DNA of 64,000 nt from Annona cherimola (GCA_030490835.1 CM059971.1:45990012-46054011), one strand, 5' to 3'. Shown: positions 1 to 11,386, counted from the first letter of the stretch. Program-made: numbers and translations. Notes: generated by a model not told the origin, from the letters alone.

Positions 1-1001
1 CGAATTAATTCCGACCGTTGCGACCCAAGTCGCAGGTGGAGTCGACTTCGGATGCGACTTCGCCCAAGTCGCAGATGGAGTCGACTTCGGGTGCGACTTC
101 GCTTCTCCGTCGCAACTTCAAGTTCCAGTCAGGGTCGACTTGGGTTCACGACTTGACCCAAGTCGCAGGTGGAGTCGACTTCGTGTGCGACTTCACCTCG
201 TCAGTTGATTTTCTGAACTCCGGAACTTTGGAAATCTTTCTCTTTTGTTTAGTCTTCTTCATGCCTTTAGTTCTTTTGTATTACTTTCTGAATCCTTGTG
301 CCTTGATTGTATTAGCTCCATGATTTGCAATCCTTAGAAGCTTGACTTTGCTTCTTCTTGGTTTTGCTTGATACTGTGAATCATTGGAGAACTTGCTTGC
401 TTTGGAGACTTGAATGTTTGAAGCAAGCTTATGTCTTTTGCCTTTGATTTGATGGATTTGTTCTTCATTTTGAGTCCTTGGACTTGATAGGCTTGACTTG
501 ATCTTGATCATGCTTGAAGCTTTTGAGCCTAGAGTGAAGAAGTCCTTTGAATGATTTGAAACTGCAGCTCTGATCTTTGACAAACTCAAGTCGCGCTTGG
601 GGTCGACTTCGTCCCCGACTTCACCTAAGTCGCACATGGAGTCGACTTGGCCTGCGACTTGGCAGCTCCGTGTCCCAACTTTCAGCTCTGGACAAATTTG
701 CACTTCTGAAGTCGATAGCGAGGTCGACTTCGTCTGCGACTTGGCTACCCAAGTCGCATGTGGAGTCGACTTGACCTGCGACTTCACTTGCTCTTTCTCC
801 CATTTCAACTCTGGACGTCTTAGGCATATTGAAGTCGATCTTGGAGTCGACTTGGGGAACGACTTGGCCTTCCAACTTGATTTTCTTCAAATGTATATTC
901 CTTAAGACATTTCACAAACTTGTTAGTAGCCAAGACTTTCTCAAATTGATTTGTTAATCATCAAAACATAGATTTAGCTAGTTTTCCTCATGTTTCCAAC
1001 A
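1..1001 (-). mobile_element. Sirevirus-type copia LTR fragment inserted in gypsy-1
   Basis: The segment ends in TTTCCAACA, the reverse complement of a copia TGTTGG start. It matches the organisation of the LTR at 61913-63599: GTCGAC repeat clusters at about 18-200 and 585-870, then the same AT-rich tail. Immediately after it, gypsy protease sequence resumes at 1002. The same gypsy stretch is uninterrupted near 49230, which shows this is an insertion. The predicted TSD is GTAGA (1002-1006); its partner lies left of the window. The long open frames on both strands here come from the 39-bp repeat unit, whose length is divisible by three, and are not genes. Confidence 0.85.
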
Positions 1002-1252
1002 GTAGAATCCCCAGTAAATAGGTTGGCAAGTAAAAATGAAATCTGTAAGGCATGTCCTATCAGGATAAGAACAAAAATATTGGAAACTGATCTCATCCTA
1101 TTACTAATGACAGAGTTTGATGTCATACTAGGAATGGATTGGCTAAGTCAATGGGGTGCGACAATTGATTACAAAAATAAAAAGGTGTAATTTGAAACAC
1201 CAAAAGATGAAATAGAGATCAGTAAAATAAGACAGCTAGAAACACAATAAGA
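1002..1252 (+). pseudogene. gypsy-1 aspartic protease, C-terminal remnant
   Basis: The frame reads into the protease C-terminal motif DVILGMDWL near 1116-1143, followed by a stop at about 1188. The N-terminal half with the catalytic D-S/T-G was removed from view by the insertion ending at 1001. The equivalent region of gypsy-2 (49070-49485) keeps FDSGATHSF. In Ty3/gypsy elements this enzyme cleaves the Gag-Pol precursor. This copy cannot be functional. Confidence 0.8.
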
Positions 1253-2176
1253 ATGGTATCATCTATGAAAGTAGCTAAGCTGATACGCCAACAATGTACA
1301 ACTTATCTGGTCTCTATCAACACAATAAAAAGAGATGGGGTACCTATGGAACAAATTCCAATGGTAAAGGAATTTCCAGATATTTTCTCAAATGAGCTAT
1401 GTAATTTACCAACAGAAAGGGAGATAGATATGGAAATAGAAATTATTCCAAGGATAACCCCAATATCTAAGGCCCCATATAGGATGTCACCAGCCGAATT
1501 GGCTGAGTTGAAAGTACAGATCCAAGATTTATTAGATAAAGGGTTTATTAAACCCCGAACTTCAGTACTATTTGTAAGGAAAAAAGATGGAAGTTTGAGA
1601 CTCTGTATTGATTACAGAGAATTGAATAAAGTAACAGTAAAAAATAAATACCCACTCCCAAGAATAGATGATCTTTTTTATCAGCTAAAAGGAGCCTCTA
1701 CATTTTCAAAAATAGATTTACAATTAGGTTACCACCAGTTAAGGATATGTCCAAAGGACATCCATAAAACAGCATTCAGAACAAGATATAAGCATTATGA
1801 ATTCTTAGTCATGCCATTTGGACTAACGAATGCCCCAGCTATATTTATGGATATGATGAATAGGATTTTTCGAGAATTTTTGGATCAATTTGTGGTGGTA
1901 TTCATTGATGATATATTGATTTATTCAAAAAAAGAAGGAGAGCATAAGAAACATTTGAGGATAGTATTGGAAATTCTCCGAAGGGAGAAATTATATGTTA
2001 AATTCAAAAAATGTGAATTTTGGTTTTAACAAGTAGCCTTTCTCGGCCACATTATATCCGAGAAAGGAGTACAAGTAGACCCTCAAAAGATTAAGGAAAT
2101 AACAAAGTGGCCACAACCAACAAATATCACAAAAATAAGAAGTTTTCTAGGGCTAGCTGATTACTACAGGAGATTT
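1253..2176 (+). pseudogene. gypsy-1 reverse transcriptase (broken)
   Basis: Recognised from Ty3/gypsy RT landmarks in order: [10 protein letters not shown] near 1600, [11 protein letters not shown] near 1708, FGLTNAPA near 1819, and the catalytic box [10 protein letters not shown] at about 1900-1929, with both aspartates present. A TAA at 2027-2029 interrupts EFWF/QVAFLGH; gypsy-2 has lysine there. The frame then continues through the connection region to RNase H at 2177. Compared with gypsy-2, the residues SASPWGAP before VLFV are missing. RT copies the element RNA into cDNA in cytoplasmic particles. This copy is dead, although the catalytic core is readable. Confidence 0.93.
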
Positions 2177-2740
2177 GTGGAAGGATTCTCACAATTGTCA
2201 GCTCCATTCACAAAGCTAACAAGGAAACCAGTTAAATATGAATGGACACAGGAATGTGAGAATAACTTCCAAGAGTTAAAGAAAAGACTGTTAAAAGCAC
2301 CAATTCTAACACTACCTACGGAGAAGGAAGGATTTGTCATCTATAGTGATGCCTCAAAGAAAGGATTAGGATGTGTACTAATGCAAAATAGAAAATTTAT
2401 CTCGTATGCATCCCTGCAACTCAAGCCAAAATAAGGTAAACTATCCAACCCATGACTTAGAATTGGCAGCAGTACTCTTTGCCTTAAAATTTTGGAGACA
2501 TTATTTATATAGAGTTAAATGTGAGGTCTATACTGATCACAAAAGCCTCAAGTACATTTTTTCTCAAAAGGAGTTAAACATGAGGCAAAGAAGATGGCTC
2601 GAGTTACTTAAGGATTATGACCTCAACATTCTATATCACCCAGGCAAAGCTAATGTAGTAGCCGATGCGCTAAGCAGAAATATTAGCCTAGCACATCTCA
2701 TCACAAACGAAAAAGAGCTACTACAAGAATTGAGGCAACT
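2177..2740 (+). pseudogene. gypsy-1 RNase H (frameshifted)
   Basis: The RNase H start is visible as [15 protein letters not shown] near 2340-2380, with the first catalytic Asp. A one-base insertion at about 2430 (a run of A in CCAAAATAAGG) moves the rest into another frame, where [11 protein letters not shown] and [14 protein letters not shown] (to about 2683) follow. Gypsy-2 has the uninterrupted reading PNEVNYP at the same place. RNase H degrades the RNA strand of the RNA:DNA hybrid during reverse transcription. Confidence 0.88.
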
Positions 2741-3742
2741 AGAATTAATTGTAAGCCCACCTGGGGTACAAGTTAGATTGTCTCAATTACAAATCCATTC
2801 TAATCTATTTGAGCAAATTAAAATGGCTCAACAAGAAAATAGGAATTTAAAGAATTATGTGGAGAAAATGATCAAGAAAAATCCCAGTGAATATAGACAA
2901 GATGAACATGGAATGTACAAATATAAGGGTCGCCTATGTATACCTAATCAAGAAGAAATAAAGGAACAAATATTGAAAGAAGCACATTTCTCTCCATTCT
3001 CGATACATCCAGGTAGTACCAAGATGTATCAAGACATCAAAAGGATGTGTTGGTGGAATAATATAAAAGAGAAATTGCTGAATATGTGGCAAGTGCCTAA
3101 CATGTCAAAGGGTTAAGGCTGATCACCAAAGAACCCCTGGAAAATTACAGTTGCTAGAAATCCCAGAATAGAAATGGAATAACATTACTATGGATTTTAT
3201 TGAAGGGTTGTCAAGAACCCAGAATGGAAATGATGCTATATGGGTAATAGTTGATAGATTATCAAAGGAAGCTCATTTCCTAGCCATCAAGAAAAATTTT
3301 ACTACTGAGCGACTGACTAAGATTTATTATAAGGAGATAGTGAGACTGCATGGTGTACTTAAGTCAATAGTTTTCGATCAAGATTCCAGTTTTACGTCTC
3401 GATTTTGGAAAAGTTTACATCAAACCTTAGGTGCACAGCTGAAATTCAGTACAACATTTCATCCTCAAACTGATGGGTAGACAGAAAGGGTAAATCAAAT
3501 AGTTGAGGATATGCTGAGGATGTGCACAGTAGAATTTGGAGGATCATAGGATGAATATTTGGCTGTGGCATAATTTGCTTATCACAACAGTTATCAAGCA
3601 AGTATTCAAATGGCCCCATTTGAGGACTCCTCTAAATTGGGATAAAGTAGGAGAAAGAAAGTTGGCTCCAGACCTCTCAAAAAGAATGGCAGAAAAAGTC
3701 CAAGTGATTCGCCAGTGTATACTCACGGCCCAGAGCAGGTAA
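2741..3742 (+). pseudogene. gypsy-1 integrase zinc-binding and catalytic core (broken)
   Basis: The spacer and zinc-binding helix ([17 protein letters not shown] near 2980-3025) are readable. A one-base loss near 3083 destroys the CLTCQ cysteine pair that gypsy-2 keeps. The catalytic core resumes at 3190 (MDFIEGL) and contains the second Asp in FDQDSSF near 3377. A stop at 3478-3480 falls in HPQTDG/TERVNQ, and TAG at 3547-3549 follows. A deletion after IQMAPFE removes the ALYGQKCR segment present in gypsy-2 (63885-63915), so the frame is lost again. Integrase inserts the cDNA into the host genome. Confidence 0.88.
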
Positions 3743-4160
3743 AAGAGTTACACTGATTGCAAAAGAAGGGATTTAAATATCCAAGTTGGGGATCACGTAT
3801 TTGTTAAAGTAACGTCATTCAAGGGAGTTACCCAGTTTGGAAAGAAGGGAAAATTAAACTGAAGATATGTCGGGTCTTTTGAAGTTTTGGAAAAGATAGG
3901 CAATCTAGCCTATAGAATAGCCCTACCACCAGCCCTCAGTGCCATCCACAATGTATTTCACATCTCCATGCTCAGGAAATATGTTTCCGATCCTATCCAT
4001 GTATTGATAGCAGAGAATTTTCCATTCCAAGAATATTTGAACTATGAGGAAAGACCAATCAAAATATTGGATTCCAAGATCAAGAAGCTTCGGAATAGAG
4101 AGATCGAGTATGTAAAGGTACAATGGAATCGATATTCAAGTTTCGGGACGAAACCTATTG
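3743..4160 (+). pseudogene. gypsy-1 integrase C-terminus and truncated chromodomain
   Basis: After frameshifted sequence, the reading VGDHVFVKV...GSFEVLEKIG (about 3785-3900) is the integrase C-terminal beta-domain. VFHISMLRKYVSDPIHVL and RPIKILDSK...LRNREIEYVKVQW follow, to about 4132. This matches the front half of the chromodomain of plant Tekay/Del-type chromoviruses. The usual second half (ATWE...M) is absent: the frame jumps to SFGTKPIV and stops at 4180. Chromodomains are thought to steer integration to methylated heterochromatin. Confidence 0.8.
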
Positions 4161-4175
4161 TAAGGGAGGGAGGAT
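4161..4175 (+). other. polypurine tract of gypsy-1
   Basis: A purine run (GTAAGGGAGGGAGGAT) directly abuts the LTR start TGTGAAAC at 4176. This is the expected plus-strand primer for reverse transcription. Confidence 0.85.
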
Positions 4176-5004
4176 TGTGAAACTCCGACCGTATACGCAT
4201 CATTTCGAGATTTGTAACCCTAAATTCTTTTGTAATTATTTTTATGATAAATGAAAATTCATGAATTATGTTGATGGATATGTGTATTGGAGGTTAAAAT
4301 AATTTGACCCACGTTAATAGTACACGTGAATAGTAATCGGGGATTAAGACACGTGATTAAGAGTTAATCACTTGGATTAACCTAATCAAAAAAAGACAAA
4401 ATGGAGATTTAATCACTACAGGATGAAATAGCAATTCTTTTTGTTACTTTAATCCAACTTTGGATTTTAGTGGGAAATTTTAAAAAAATTCATAAGTTGC
4501 AATCCGGGCATCGGAATTCGATGAAATTTTTTATGGATGGTTAAAAATTCAGGATAAACATGATGAATGGGTTAAGATATGATGAAAATTATAAATGAAG
4601 GGTCAAAATGACACGTCAAATGAAGATAAAAAAGTAACTTAACTTTACATTAATTAACTTTTGACTTTTTATTTAAAATAAATAATTAAAAAAATTAAAA
4701 AAATTAAATGAAAGGCAGCTGCAGCAGGGGCATGGAAGGATAGGGCGGCTGGAAAATTTGACCAAATCAATGGCCCATGATCATCATCATCATCAACCAA
4801 CGGCTAGGATTTATTTAGCCTAAATTAATTAATTTTAAAAATCAAAAAATCAAGGAAAATAGGGCTGCATAGGGTGGGTTGGAGCAGGCCTAGGGTGGCA
4901 GCTCTTGGCTTAATGCTTTTTCAGAAATTATAAAAAAATATATTTTTATAATTAAATACCTCAAGCTAAGGGGGTAAAATCTAATTTTTTGAAAGATCAA
5001 GCCC

Positions 5005-5012
5005 TATAAATA
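5005..5012 (+). promoter_or_regulatory. TATA box of gypsy-1 LTR
   Basis: CTATAAATAG stands in the same context (followed by GGGCAGCA) as the one at 44946 in gypsy-2. Transcription would start about 30 bp downstream. Confidence 0.75.
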
Positions 5013-5838
5013 GGGCAGCAGGGGGGGCGTCCAAGGCATCAAAATCTCAGCTCCATTTGAGAATTTCCAGCTCCCAAAACCCTCCCACACATCCAAGGAA
5101 GAAGAGGAGAAAGTGTGAGAAAAAGTGAGATATCTCCACTTCGGTAAGTGATTTATACTAAAATTTCTTTTGAATGTCAAGTAGGATAAAATCATTCTTA
5201 GATAATTCCTAAGCATGAGAAAATAAGTATAGTAATAATGCTTAATTAGAATTATGCCAAAACATCAAAAATTTGGATCAAAGATAGAGCATTAGGGAAG
5301 ATAGCATATGATATGTGGAAATAATGCTCCAAAATTTATAAATGATGATTTGAGATATATGAATATGATAAATATGATGTTAGAATGATGATATATTAAT
5401 TTTCTGATTTTTGAAATTAAGGATTCTGCTTAAGTAAATTAATGTTGATTTTTAGTATATGGAGAAAATGATTTATTTAGCCAAGTAAATGTTGATAAAT
5501 TCAAAATGTATGAAATTTTCCATGATATAATAAGCATAAGCTATGTCATGGTATTTTTTATTTTTGGAAAAAATGTCAATTTTTGGAACCCATGAATAGT
5601 AACCCACGTTACTGTGAACAGTGACCTCAAGTGAATAGTGATTTGCTACAGTAATCCGCTACAGTAAACAACGTGATTTTGGAGAAATTTTGATATTAAT
5701 ATTTAAATATAATGATGAAATTTTTGAGGAACCTATGGATAAAAATATCCATATAAAGAAATAATGCCTAAATATTATAGAGCATGTATGGGAAGCAGCT
5801 TGATTAGAAGAAATGAAATATCCTTTTCCCTTGAATAG

Positions 5839-5877
5839 GAAAAGGAAAAGAAAAGGTCGAGGACACTCACTGAGGAG
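5839..5877 (+). other. predicted LTR leader microexon (39 nt)
   Basis: A pyrimidine tract ending TTGAATAG precedes a purine-rich 39-nt block (GAAAAGGAAAAG...GAGGAG), which is followed by donor GTAAGCAAG at 5878. An upstream donor TCG|GTAAGTG is at 5144. The same exon length and sites occur at 45803-45841. The matching 3' acceptor (CAACAACAG) is at 37079, beyond the nested insertions. Confidence 0.55.
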
Positions 5878-6171
5878 GTAAGCAAGTTATATGCTTTGCA
5901 AATTATTTCCAAAATGCTTGAAATTGTTTGCAAATTACTTTATGAAATTTATTTAAGGTTGGCCATAGCTATAACTGCTTTACATGAACTGAAGTACGTT
6001 TGTTAAATTATTTATTAAATGTTTTTTTATGAAATTGTTTATGGTATACAAATATCATGTCGGCATGTGTATGTAAATGAGCATGTACACGAGGAATAGG
6101 CCATAGTTGAGGCAGTAAGCGGACCAAATGTCCCCCTCACTATTGCCTCACTTATATATGCCCAGGCCGGC

Positions 6172-6176
6172 GGTAA
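6172..6176. repeat. left TSD of the 6177-10172 solo LTR (GGTAA)
   Basis: The right partner is GGCGA, reconstructed as GGC (10173-10175) plus GA, or directly at 36894-36898. Gypsy-2 keeps GGCGA at this site. The two differences turn CG into TA, as expected from deamination of a methylated CpG on both strands. Confidence 0.7.
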
Positions 6177-7260
6177 TGTGGCGCCCCAAACCCGAGCGTC
6201 ACACTTGAGGCTTACCTTAGGATCGTATTGATTGGTAAATCTGATTAGGATTGTTGCCCTGTCACATGACGAGTTTTAACGGATGTTTATCCAATTTATT
6301 ATTTCCTCATAAGAGTTTGATTTCTCGTATTTCCATCTCAACATATCTAAATTATTTCCAACTCATGCATAACTAAACCATTTCAATCCATTCAACACAT
6401 ATACACAACATGATGTTCAAGCAACATTTCAGCATTTGCCTAAATCAGATGTCACTGCATGTATTATTCATAGCCATCAACATAAAACATTTGAATAATT
6501 ACAGTCATTCAATATGAATTATTTCATAACATAGATGTACTAAAGTTTTTCCATGACTTTCTCAAGCTGGAACTTGCTCCGTCTCCATTTCCTGTCTTTC
6601 ACCTGTCTTTGGGTTTGGAAAACAAAATCGTGAGTCGAAGCTCAATAAGCAAGCTATTTGCATTTTACAGGCAAATCATTTTAGGCGACATTTTTGCATT
6701 TAAAATCATCTTGGAAAGCAACTTATACCTTATCAAAAGGTATATCTTGAAAATATAAATCCTGTACCCATCACGAGTACGATATGCATAATGTCATGAA
6801 AAACCATGAACATCTTTATCGTATCTCCCTTAGGATGGAAGCTAGCCAGGCGACCATCCGTCCACGTTAACTCCCATTTCAGAGAGGGCGCCACCGGCCT
6901 TGAGCCCGTTTTAAGCGACTTGGCCACACCAAGGGGGGACAATCGGTTCGCTTATACCCTTCAAGTGGAACTAATACCTTGTGCACATGAATTTTTTCAT
7001 AAATCCATCTTTGACATGCTAGCATGATTTTCAATCATAAACTTGGAATCACAATGTTTTTCACAGTATTTATCAAAGGAAATTTCGTAAAGTCACATTG
7101 AAGTAAAAGCATCATTTCAACACAATTTTAACTAAGGAATGACCATCCTTAAATACCTCTAAAACATTTTAAATATTTACATCAAACAGTTAGTACAAAA
7201 TCACATTTAATCAAAGCAACTTAGAAAGGAAAAAATCATTTAGAATATTTGCTTGCTTAC

Positions 7261-7303
7261 CTGTGTCCCTTAGATTTCCGTCTCCATTTTTCTTTGCCTT
7301 TGC
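7261..7303 (-). other. predicted LTR leader microexon (43 nt), acceptor mutated
   Basis: On the minus strand, GCAAAGGCAAAG... leads to ...GACACAG followed by donor GTAAGCAAGC. The acceptor dinucleotide reads AT instead of AG (plus strand 7304-7305), so this solo copy would not splice normally. Exon-1 donor CCAA|GTAAGTA is at 8657. Confidence 0.45.
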
Positions 7304-8842
7304 ATACATGAGAAGAATATACTTTTTCATATATTTCTTTTCTTCATATCTCATTTAGTTTTCCAACCTATTTCATTCACATATACCATTCATTTGACTT
7401 TTCAAGTCATTATGCACATATATAGCATATATTGCACATATTAGCACATTCAATGGTTTTATGCACAACATATATAACCCCATAATTAGGGTAATCATTC
7501 CACCATATAAAATTCATTCAATAATTATCATTTATAGGTTCATTGGTCTCAATTTTCCATTTATCAATCCTTTTTTTTCAAAATACACACATTGGTGCTC
7601 CACTTATGCACACATCATCACTTCATGCTTCATAAATAAATTTCAAAATTTGAAATAAATCATTATATACTCTAAAAAGATGTATAATCATGAAATATAT
7701 CATATTTTCATGCATTTTTGTATAAAATCACTTTTCACAAGTCATTCATCACTTATACACATTTATCCATTCACATATGCCCATTTGGCAATACATACAT
7801 AATGTATTTCATAAAATTTTCTAAATCAGAAAATTAATCCATATTTCAGCATGTTAATTATCCTTAATTATCACTGCATTTAGGGTATTTTTATGGGATT
7901 TAAATCCACTCACTAGAGGTTTCCAAAACAGCAAGTTTGGAGCCCGTTTTTCACCCATTTAACGTGTCTTTTGACATATAACCCTAAGCAGTTTAATAAA
8001 TCCGAATTTTCAGCAAATAATTCCATTTTTACTAATCCAAATTTATGAAATTAACATATTTTTAACATTCATAAATTAAAACCTCTCAAAACAGCAAGTT
8101 ACTTACCCGTTTCGGGTCCCGTTTTCACTCCATTTATACATCGTTTCATAAATCCATAAAAATCAGATTTTGAGCTTATTTTCCCAAATCCTTTTGGGCA
8201 TCAATAATAAATTAACCCTAGGGTATTTTACCCTAAAAATCATTCACAAATCATGCAAACCTATTTCCATAGCATTTTTAACCTGAAAATGAAGAAATCG
8301 GGTCATATACGTCACTTTGGATTCCCTTCTTTCTAAAATTCATATCTTAAGCTTAAATCAACATATATATTTCATTAAAACATGATTCATAACCTACACA
8401 TGATATTAATCCAAAACAGAAACTTGTTATGTAAATTTTAGAGTTTATCAACTTGAGTTTTCAACTCATATATCATTCAAAACTTCATTTTCACCATCTA
8501 AATCATGAGAATTCATGCATATAACCTAACACCAATTCCATATTCAATCAAAAGCATGTTAAATAATCATTTTAAAGACTCTTAAGCATCCATTTCATAT
8601 TCAATTTTGACAGTTTAAAATCCAAGTTAAACAACTCAAAACAACACATATACTTACTTGGTTAGTACTAACAGCAACTCTAATCTCTTGGAGATGATTT
8701 CCTCCACAAATTCCCTTCTTTTCCCTTGCTTTTCCTCTTCTTTTGCTGGCCAAGAATGGACGTGAGAGCTGCTGATCTTTGGGGGAGAAAAAATTCTAGC
8801 ACGTAGGAAATTTCCAAGCCTCTCTCATGTGGACGTGCATGC

Positions 8843-8850
8843 CTTTTATA
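8843..8850 (-). promoter_or_regulatory. TATA box of the 6177-10172 LTR
   Basis: TATAAAAG on the minus strand, about 190 bp before the predicted exon-1 donor. This spacing is like that in the other LTRs. Confidence 0.6.
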
Positions 8851-10170
8851 AGCTGGACTTTCCAGCTGTGGGCCCCACTTGATGCTAATTTTCCACAGCC
8901 CTTTAAATATGTATCTATACCTTAGATGTTCTGGTTCAATGACAGCCATAGAAATTATTTTTTAATCATTTTTTTAAAAGCCAAATTCTGCTTAAGATCA
9001 CGACCATACAACTGTCCACCAAATCACGTCCTTGCTGTCCATTTTGTTAGCAATTTTTCCATTTTTTTCACCCTAATTTTAAGGTGTAAATTATACACCT
9101 AATTAACCTTTAATTTATCCATAAATTTAGCATAAAAAATTAAAAAAAACAGCAGTAGCACATCAATCTATTGCACGTCATTGCATGCAAACAAGCTGTC
9201 CACTTTTTCACCTTTCATGGCGAGCTGCAATTCACGATTTTTCTTGGATTTTTTTCACATAATTAAATCATTTATGTATTCCAACATGTCATCTATATGT
9301 GTGCATTATTTATAAAAAAAATTGAAAAAATCCAGCAATAGCATCACTTGGACGTCCCTTCTTGCCACCTTACCTATGCTTAGGTTGCTCACTTTGTAGC
9401 TTCATCATGGTGGACATTTAATGGCTAGATAATTCTTTCATTTTTGCATTTCATATTAATACATAAAATACCCTAGCAATGGGCTTCATTTGACACCTCA
9501 ACTCCATTAAAATCATGTAATTATTCATTATACTCTAGCATTAAATGGAGAGTACTTTTGTAGGTGCATTTCAACATGCTCACCTTTTTCAATGCAGGTA
9601 TTTTCACAAAATTTCAAGCATAATCTAAGTCTCCAAAATTTGCATCTCATAATTTCATTCAACCCTTTCAAATTTCATCTCAATCCGTTTTTCCTAGCTC
9701 CTGTTATAGCCGTTTAAAGTTAACGGTTGAAATTGAGATATGATCAATAAATCATAACACTCATTTCATCAAGAATTTTCACAACCTAATAATTCCATAA
9801 TACCAAGCCCAACATCATTACTTTCCATTTCAAATTTCACTTGAATCTTCCTTACAGGCGTTGAGTTATGAATTTTCTAGTGTTTTTCCACTTAACTTAA
9901 CACTTATTACACCAATGCTCATAATTCATATTAAATGAATTAAAATGATTTTCTATGATGTATTTGCACATTTAAATCAACAACAATTTATTCTAATCCC
10001 ATTGTCCCATATCAGCTTACACTGATACTCGAATCATCATTGCTAATCCTTAGCCCTGATTGCCATAATTTAACTAATCGCGTAAACATCCAAAACTCCA
10101 TTTAATCATATATAAGTCACATGTACATGTTCAATGCACACATTGAATCCTCCTTCGGGTTGGGGTTTCA

Positions 10171-10175
10171 CAGGC
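10171..10175. repeat. left TSD of the LARD-like element (CAGGC)
   Basis: An exact match to CAGGC at 36892-36896. The first two bases are the terminal CA of the older solo LTR, so the later element landed across that LTR's edge. Confidence 0.9.
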
Positions 10176-10744
10176 TGTAATGCCTCAAACCGAGACGTCA
10201 CTTCCTTACCTCAAGATCTTATCGATTGGTAAATGTGAATTAGGATTGTTGCCCTGATCACGCGGCGGGATTTTAATTGGAACTCGTCCAAATTTTTTTT
10301 TCGTTTCTTCATTCATCATCATTTCATTTATAACATAAGCAATGGTACACTTGTACATATCCTTTAAATCATTTCAATATGCTGTTATACATCATAGGCC
10401 CTCTTGACCTGATCATGACATTTTCATTGCATACATACATCTATTCAATCATTAGTTCACCTAGAACTTAGAACTTCAAATAAATTCATATACATTAGTA
10501 TACCTGAATACCTTCATTCATATCATTCCACTCACTATGGCTAATCCTTTTAGCCCACATGGTACTATCTCGTACCTTTTCTCCATTTCTTAGGTCCTCG
10601 ACCACTTGAGTCTCCCAGTACCTGTCTGAAGTTTGGAAAACAAAACGTGAGTGATAACTCAGTAAGCAAGCATTTTGGGGCAAGACTTTCCTTCAAAATC
10701 ATTTCCTAAAATATTTTTCTCATAAATCATTTTGGCCAGGGGAC

Positions 10745-11120
10745 ATTTTATGTCCCAAAACATCTTGACATATACCATATTTCGCAATGGACATTTTCAT
10801 GTCCACGAAAAGATGTTTTTCCACATAAATCATTTTGGCATTGGACGTTCATATGTCCTAAAATATTTATCCACGTAAACCTTGTTGGAAACAGATGTTT
10901 ATACGTCCTAAAATATTTTTCACATAAACACTTTGATAATGGACATTTTCATGTCCAAAATACATTTTCCGTAAGCTTTTTTTGGCAATGGACATTCATA
11001 TGTCCATAAACACCTTTATCTCTTAAACTCTTTTAGAAATGAACATTTTTATATCCACACATGTCCCAACATAAATCCCTTTAGAAAATGGACATTCTCA
11101 TGTCCAACTATTTTTTCCAC
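10745..11120. repeat. GGACAT...ATGTCC hairpin array in LTR 1
   Basis: About eight to ten degenerate units of roughly 45-50 bp, each containing a short inverted repeat such as GGACATTTTATGTCC, GGACATTTTCATGTCC or GGACATTCATATGTCC. The spacer CCACATAAA..TTT recurs between units. The array lies inside predicted intron 2. Confidence 0.85.
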
Positions 11121-11386
11121 ATAAACCTTTTTTCATAATCCCTATTTTGAGGCTTGTTTGTAGCAAACTAGTCATAAATCCTTTTCATGAAAACTTTTGC
11201 ATAAAAACCATTTTTTTTATTCTTAATATTTACACATTTTGTGTAAAACACCCTACTTTTAGGGTAACTTATGCATAATGGCTCATAAAAATCTAATTTA
11301 GGATAACTTTTTGTATAAATGCTTTTATATTTCAATCTTTGAGCTTTTGAGAAGCTAAATGTATGCAAACACATTTCTCCCCATCC

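Larger units (their letters stand above)
4176..6176 (+). repeat. gypsy-1 3' LTR, first part
   Basis: Starts TGTGAAACTCCGACCG and is colinear with the complete LTR at 44110-46658. It breaks off after CCAGGCCGGC GG at the insertion of the 6177-10172 solo LTR and resumes at 36894. The summed length is about 2.5 kb, close to the 2549 bp of the gypsy-2 LTR. It holds a TATA box (5005), predicted donor (5144), microexon (5839-5877) and donor (5878). TAGT/CAGTAA modules lie near 4305-4345 and 5586-5672. Confidence 0.93.
6177..10172 (-). mobile_element. solo gypsy-type LTR, minus orientation
   Basis: Runs from TGTGGCGCC to GGTTTCACA (reverse complement TGTGAAACC...GGCGCCACA), 3996 bp, flanked by GGTAA/GGCGA. 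There is no internal domain, so it is a solo LTR left by LTR-LTR recombination. On the minus strand it carries a TATA box (8843-8850), exon-1 donor (8657), microexon (7261-7303) and final acceptor (6607-6608). The conserved GC-rich core lies near 6880-6950. No protein-coding frame is supported; the open frame at 8680-8949 is in promoter-proximal LTR sequence. Confidence 0.85.

Noticed and set aside
281..905. Overlapping open frames on both strands (up to 175 codons)
   Set aside because: They read through 39-bp GTCGAC repeats whose length is divisible by three, so all frames stay open. The encoded peptides are repetitive and have no family features.
8680..8949. 89-codon minus-strand frame near the TATA box of the 6177-10172 LTR
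   Set aside because: It overlaps the promoter and exon 1 region, has no conserved counterpart in the other LTRs and no domain features.
10745..11120. Possible CRISPR-like array (regular palindromic repeats with spacers)
   Set aside because: Plant retrotransposon context; units and spacers are both degenerate repeats, the dyads vary, and there are no cas genes.
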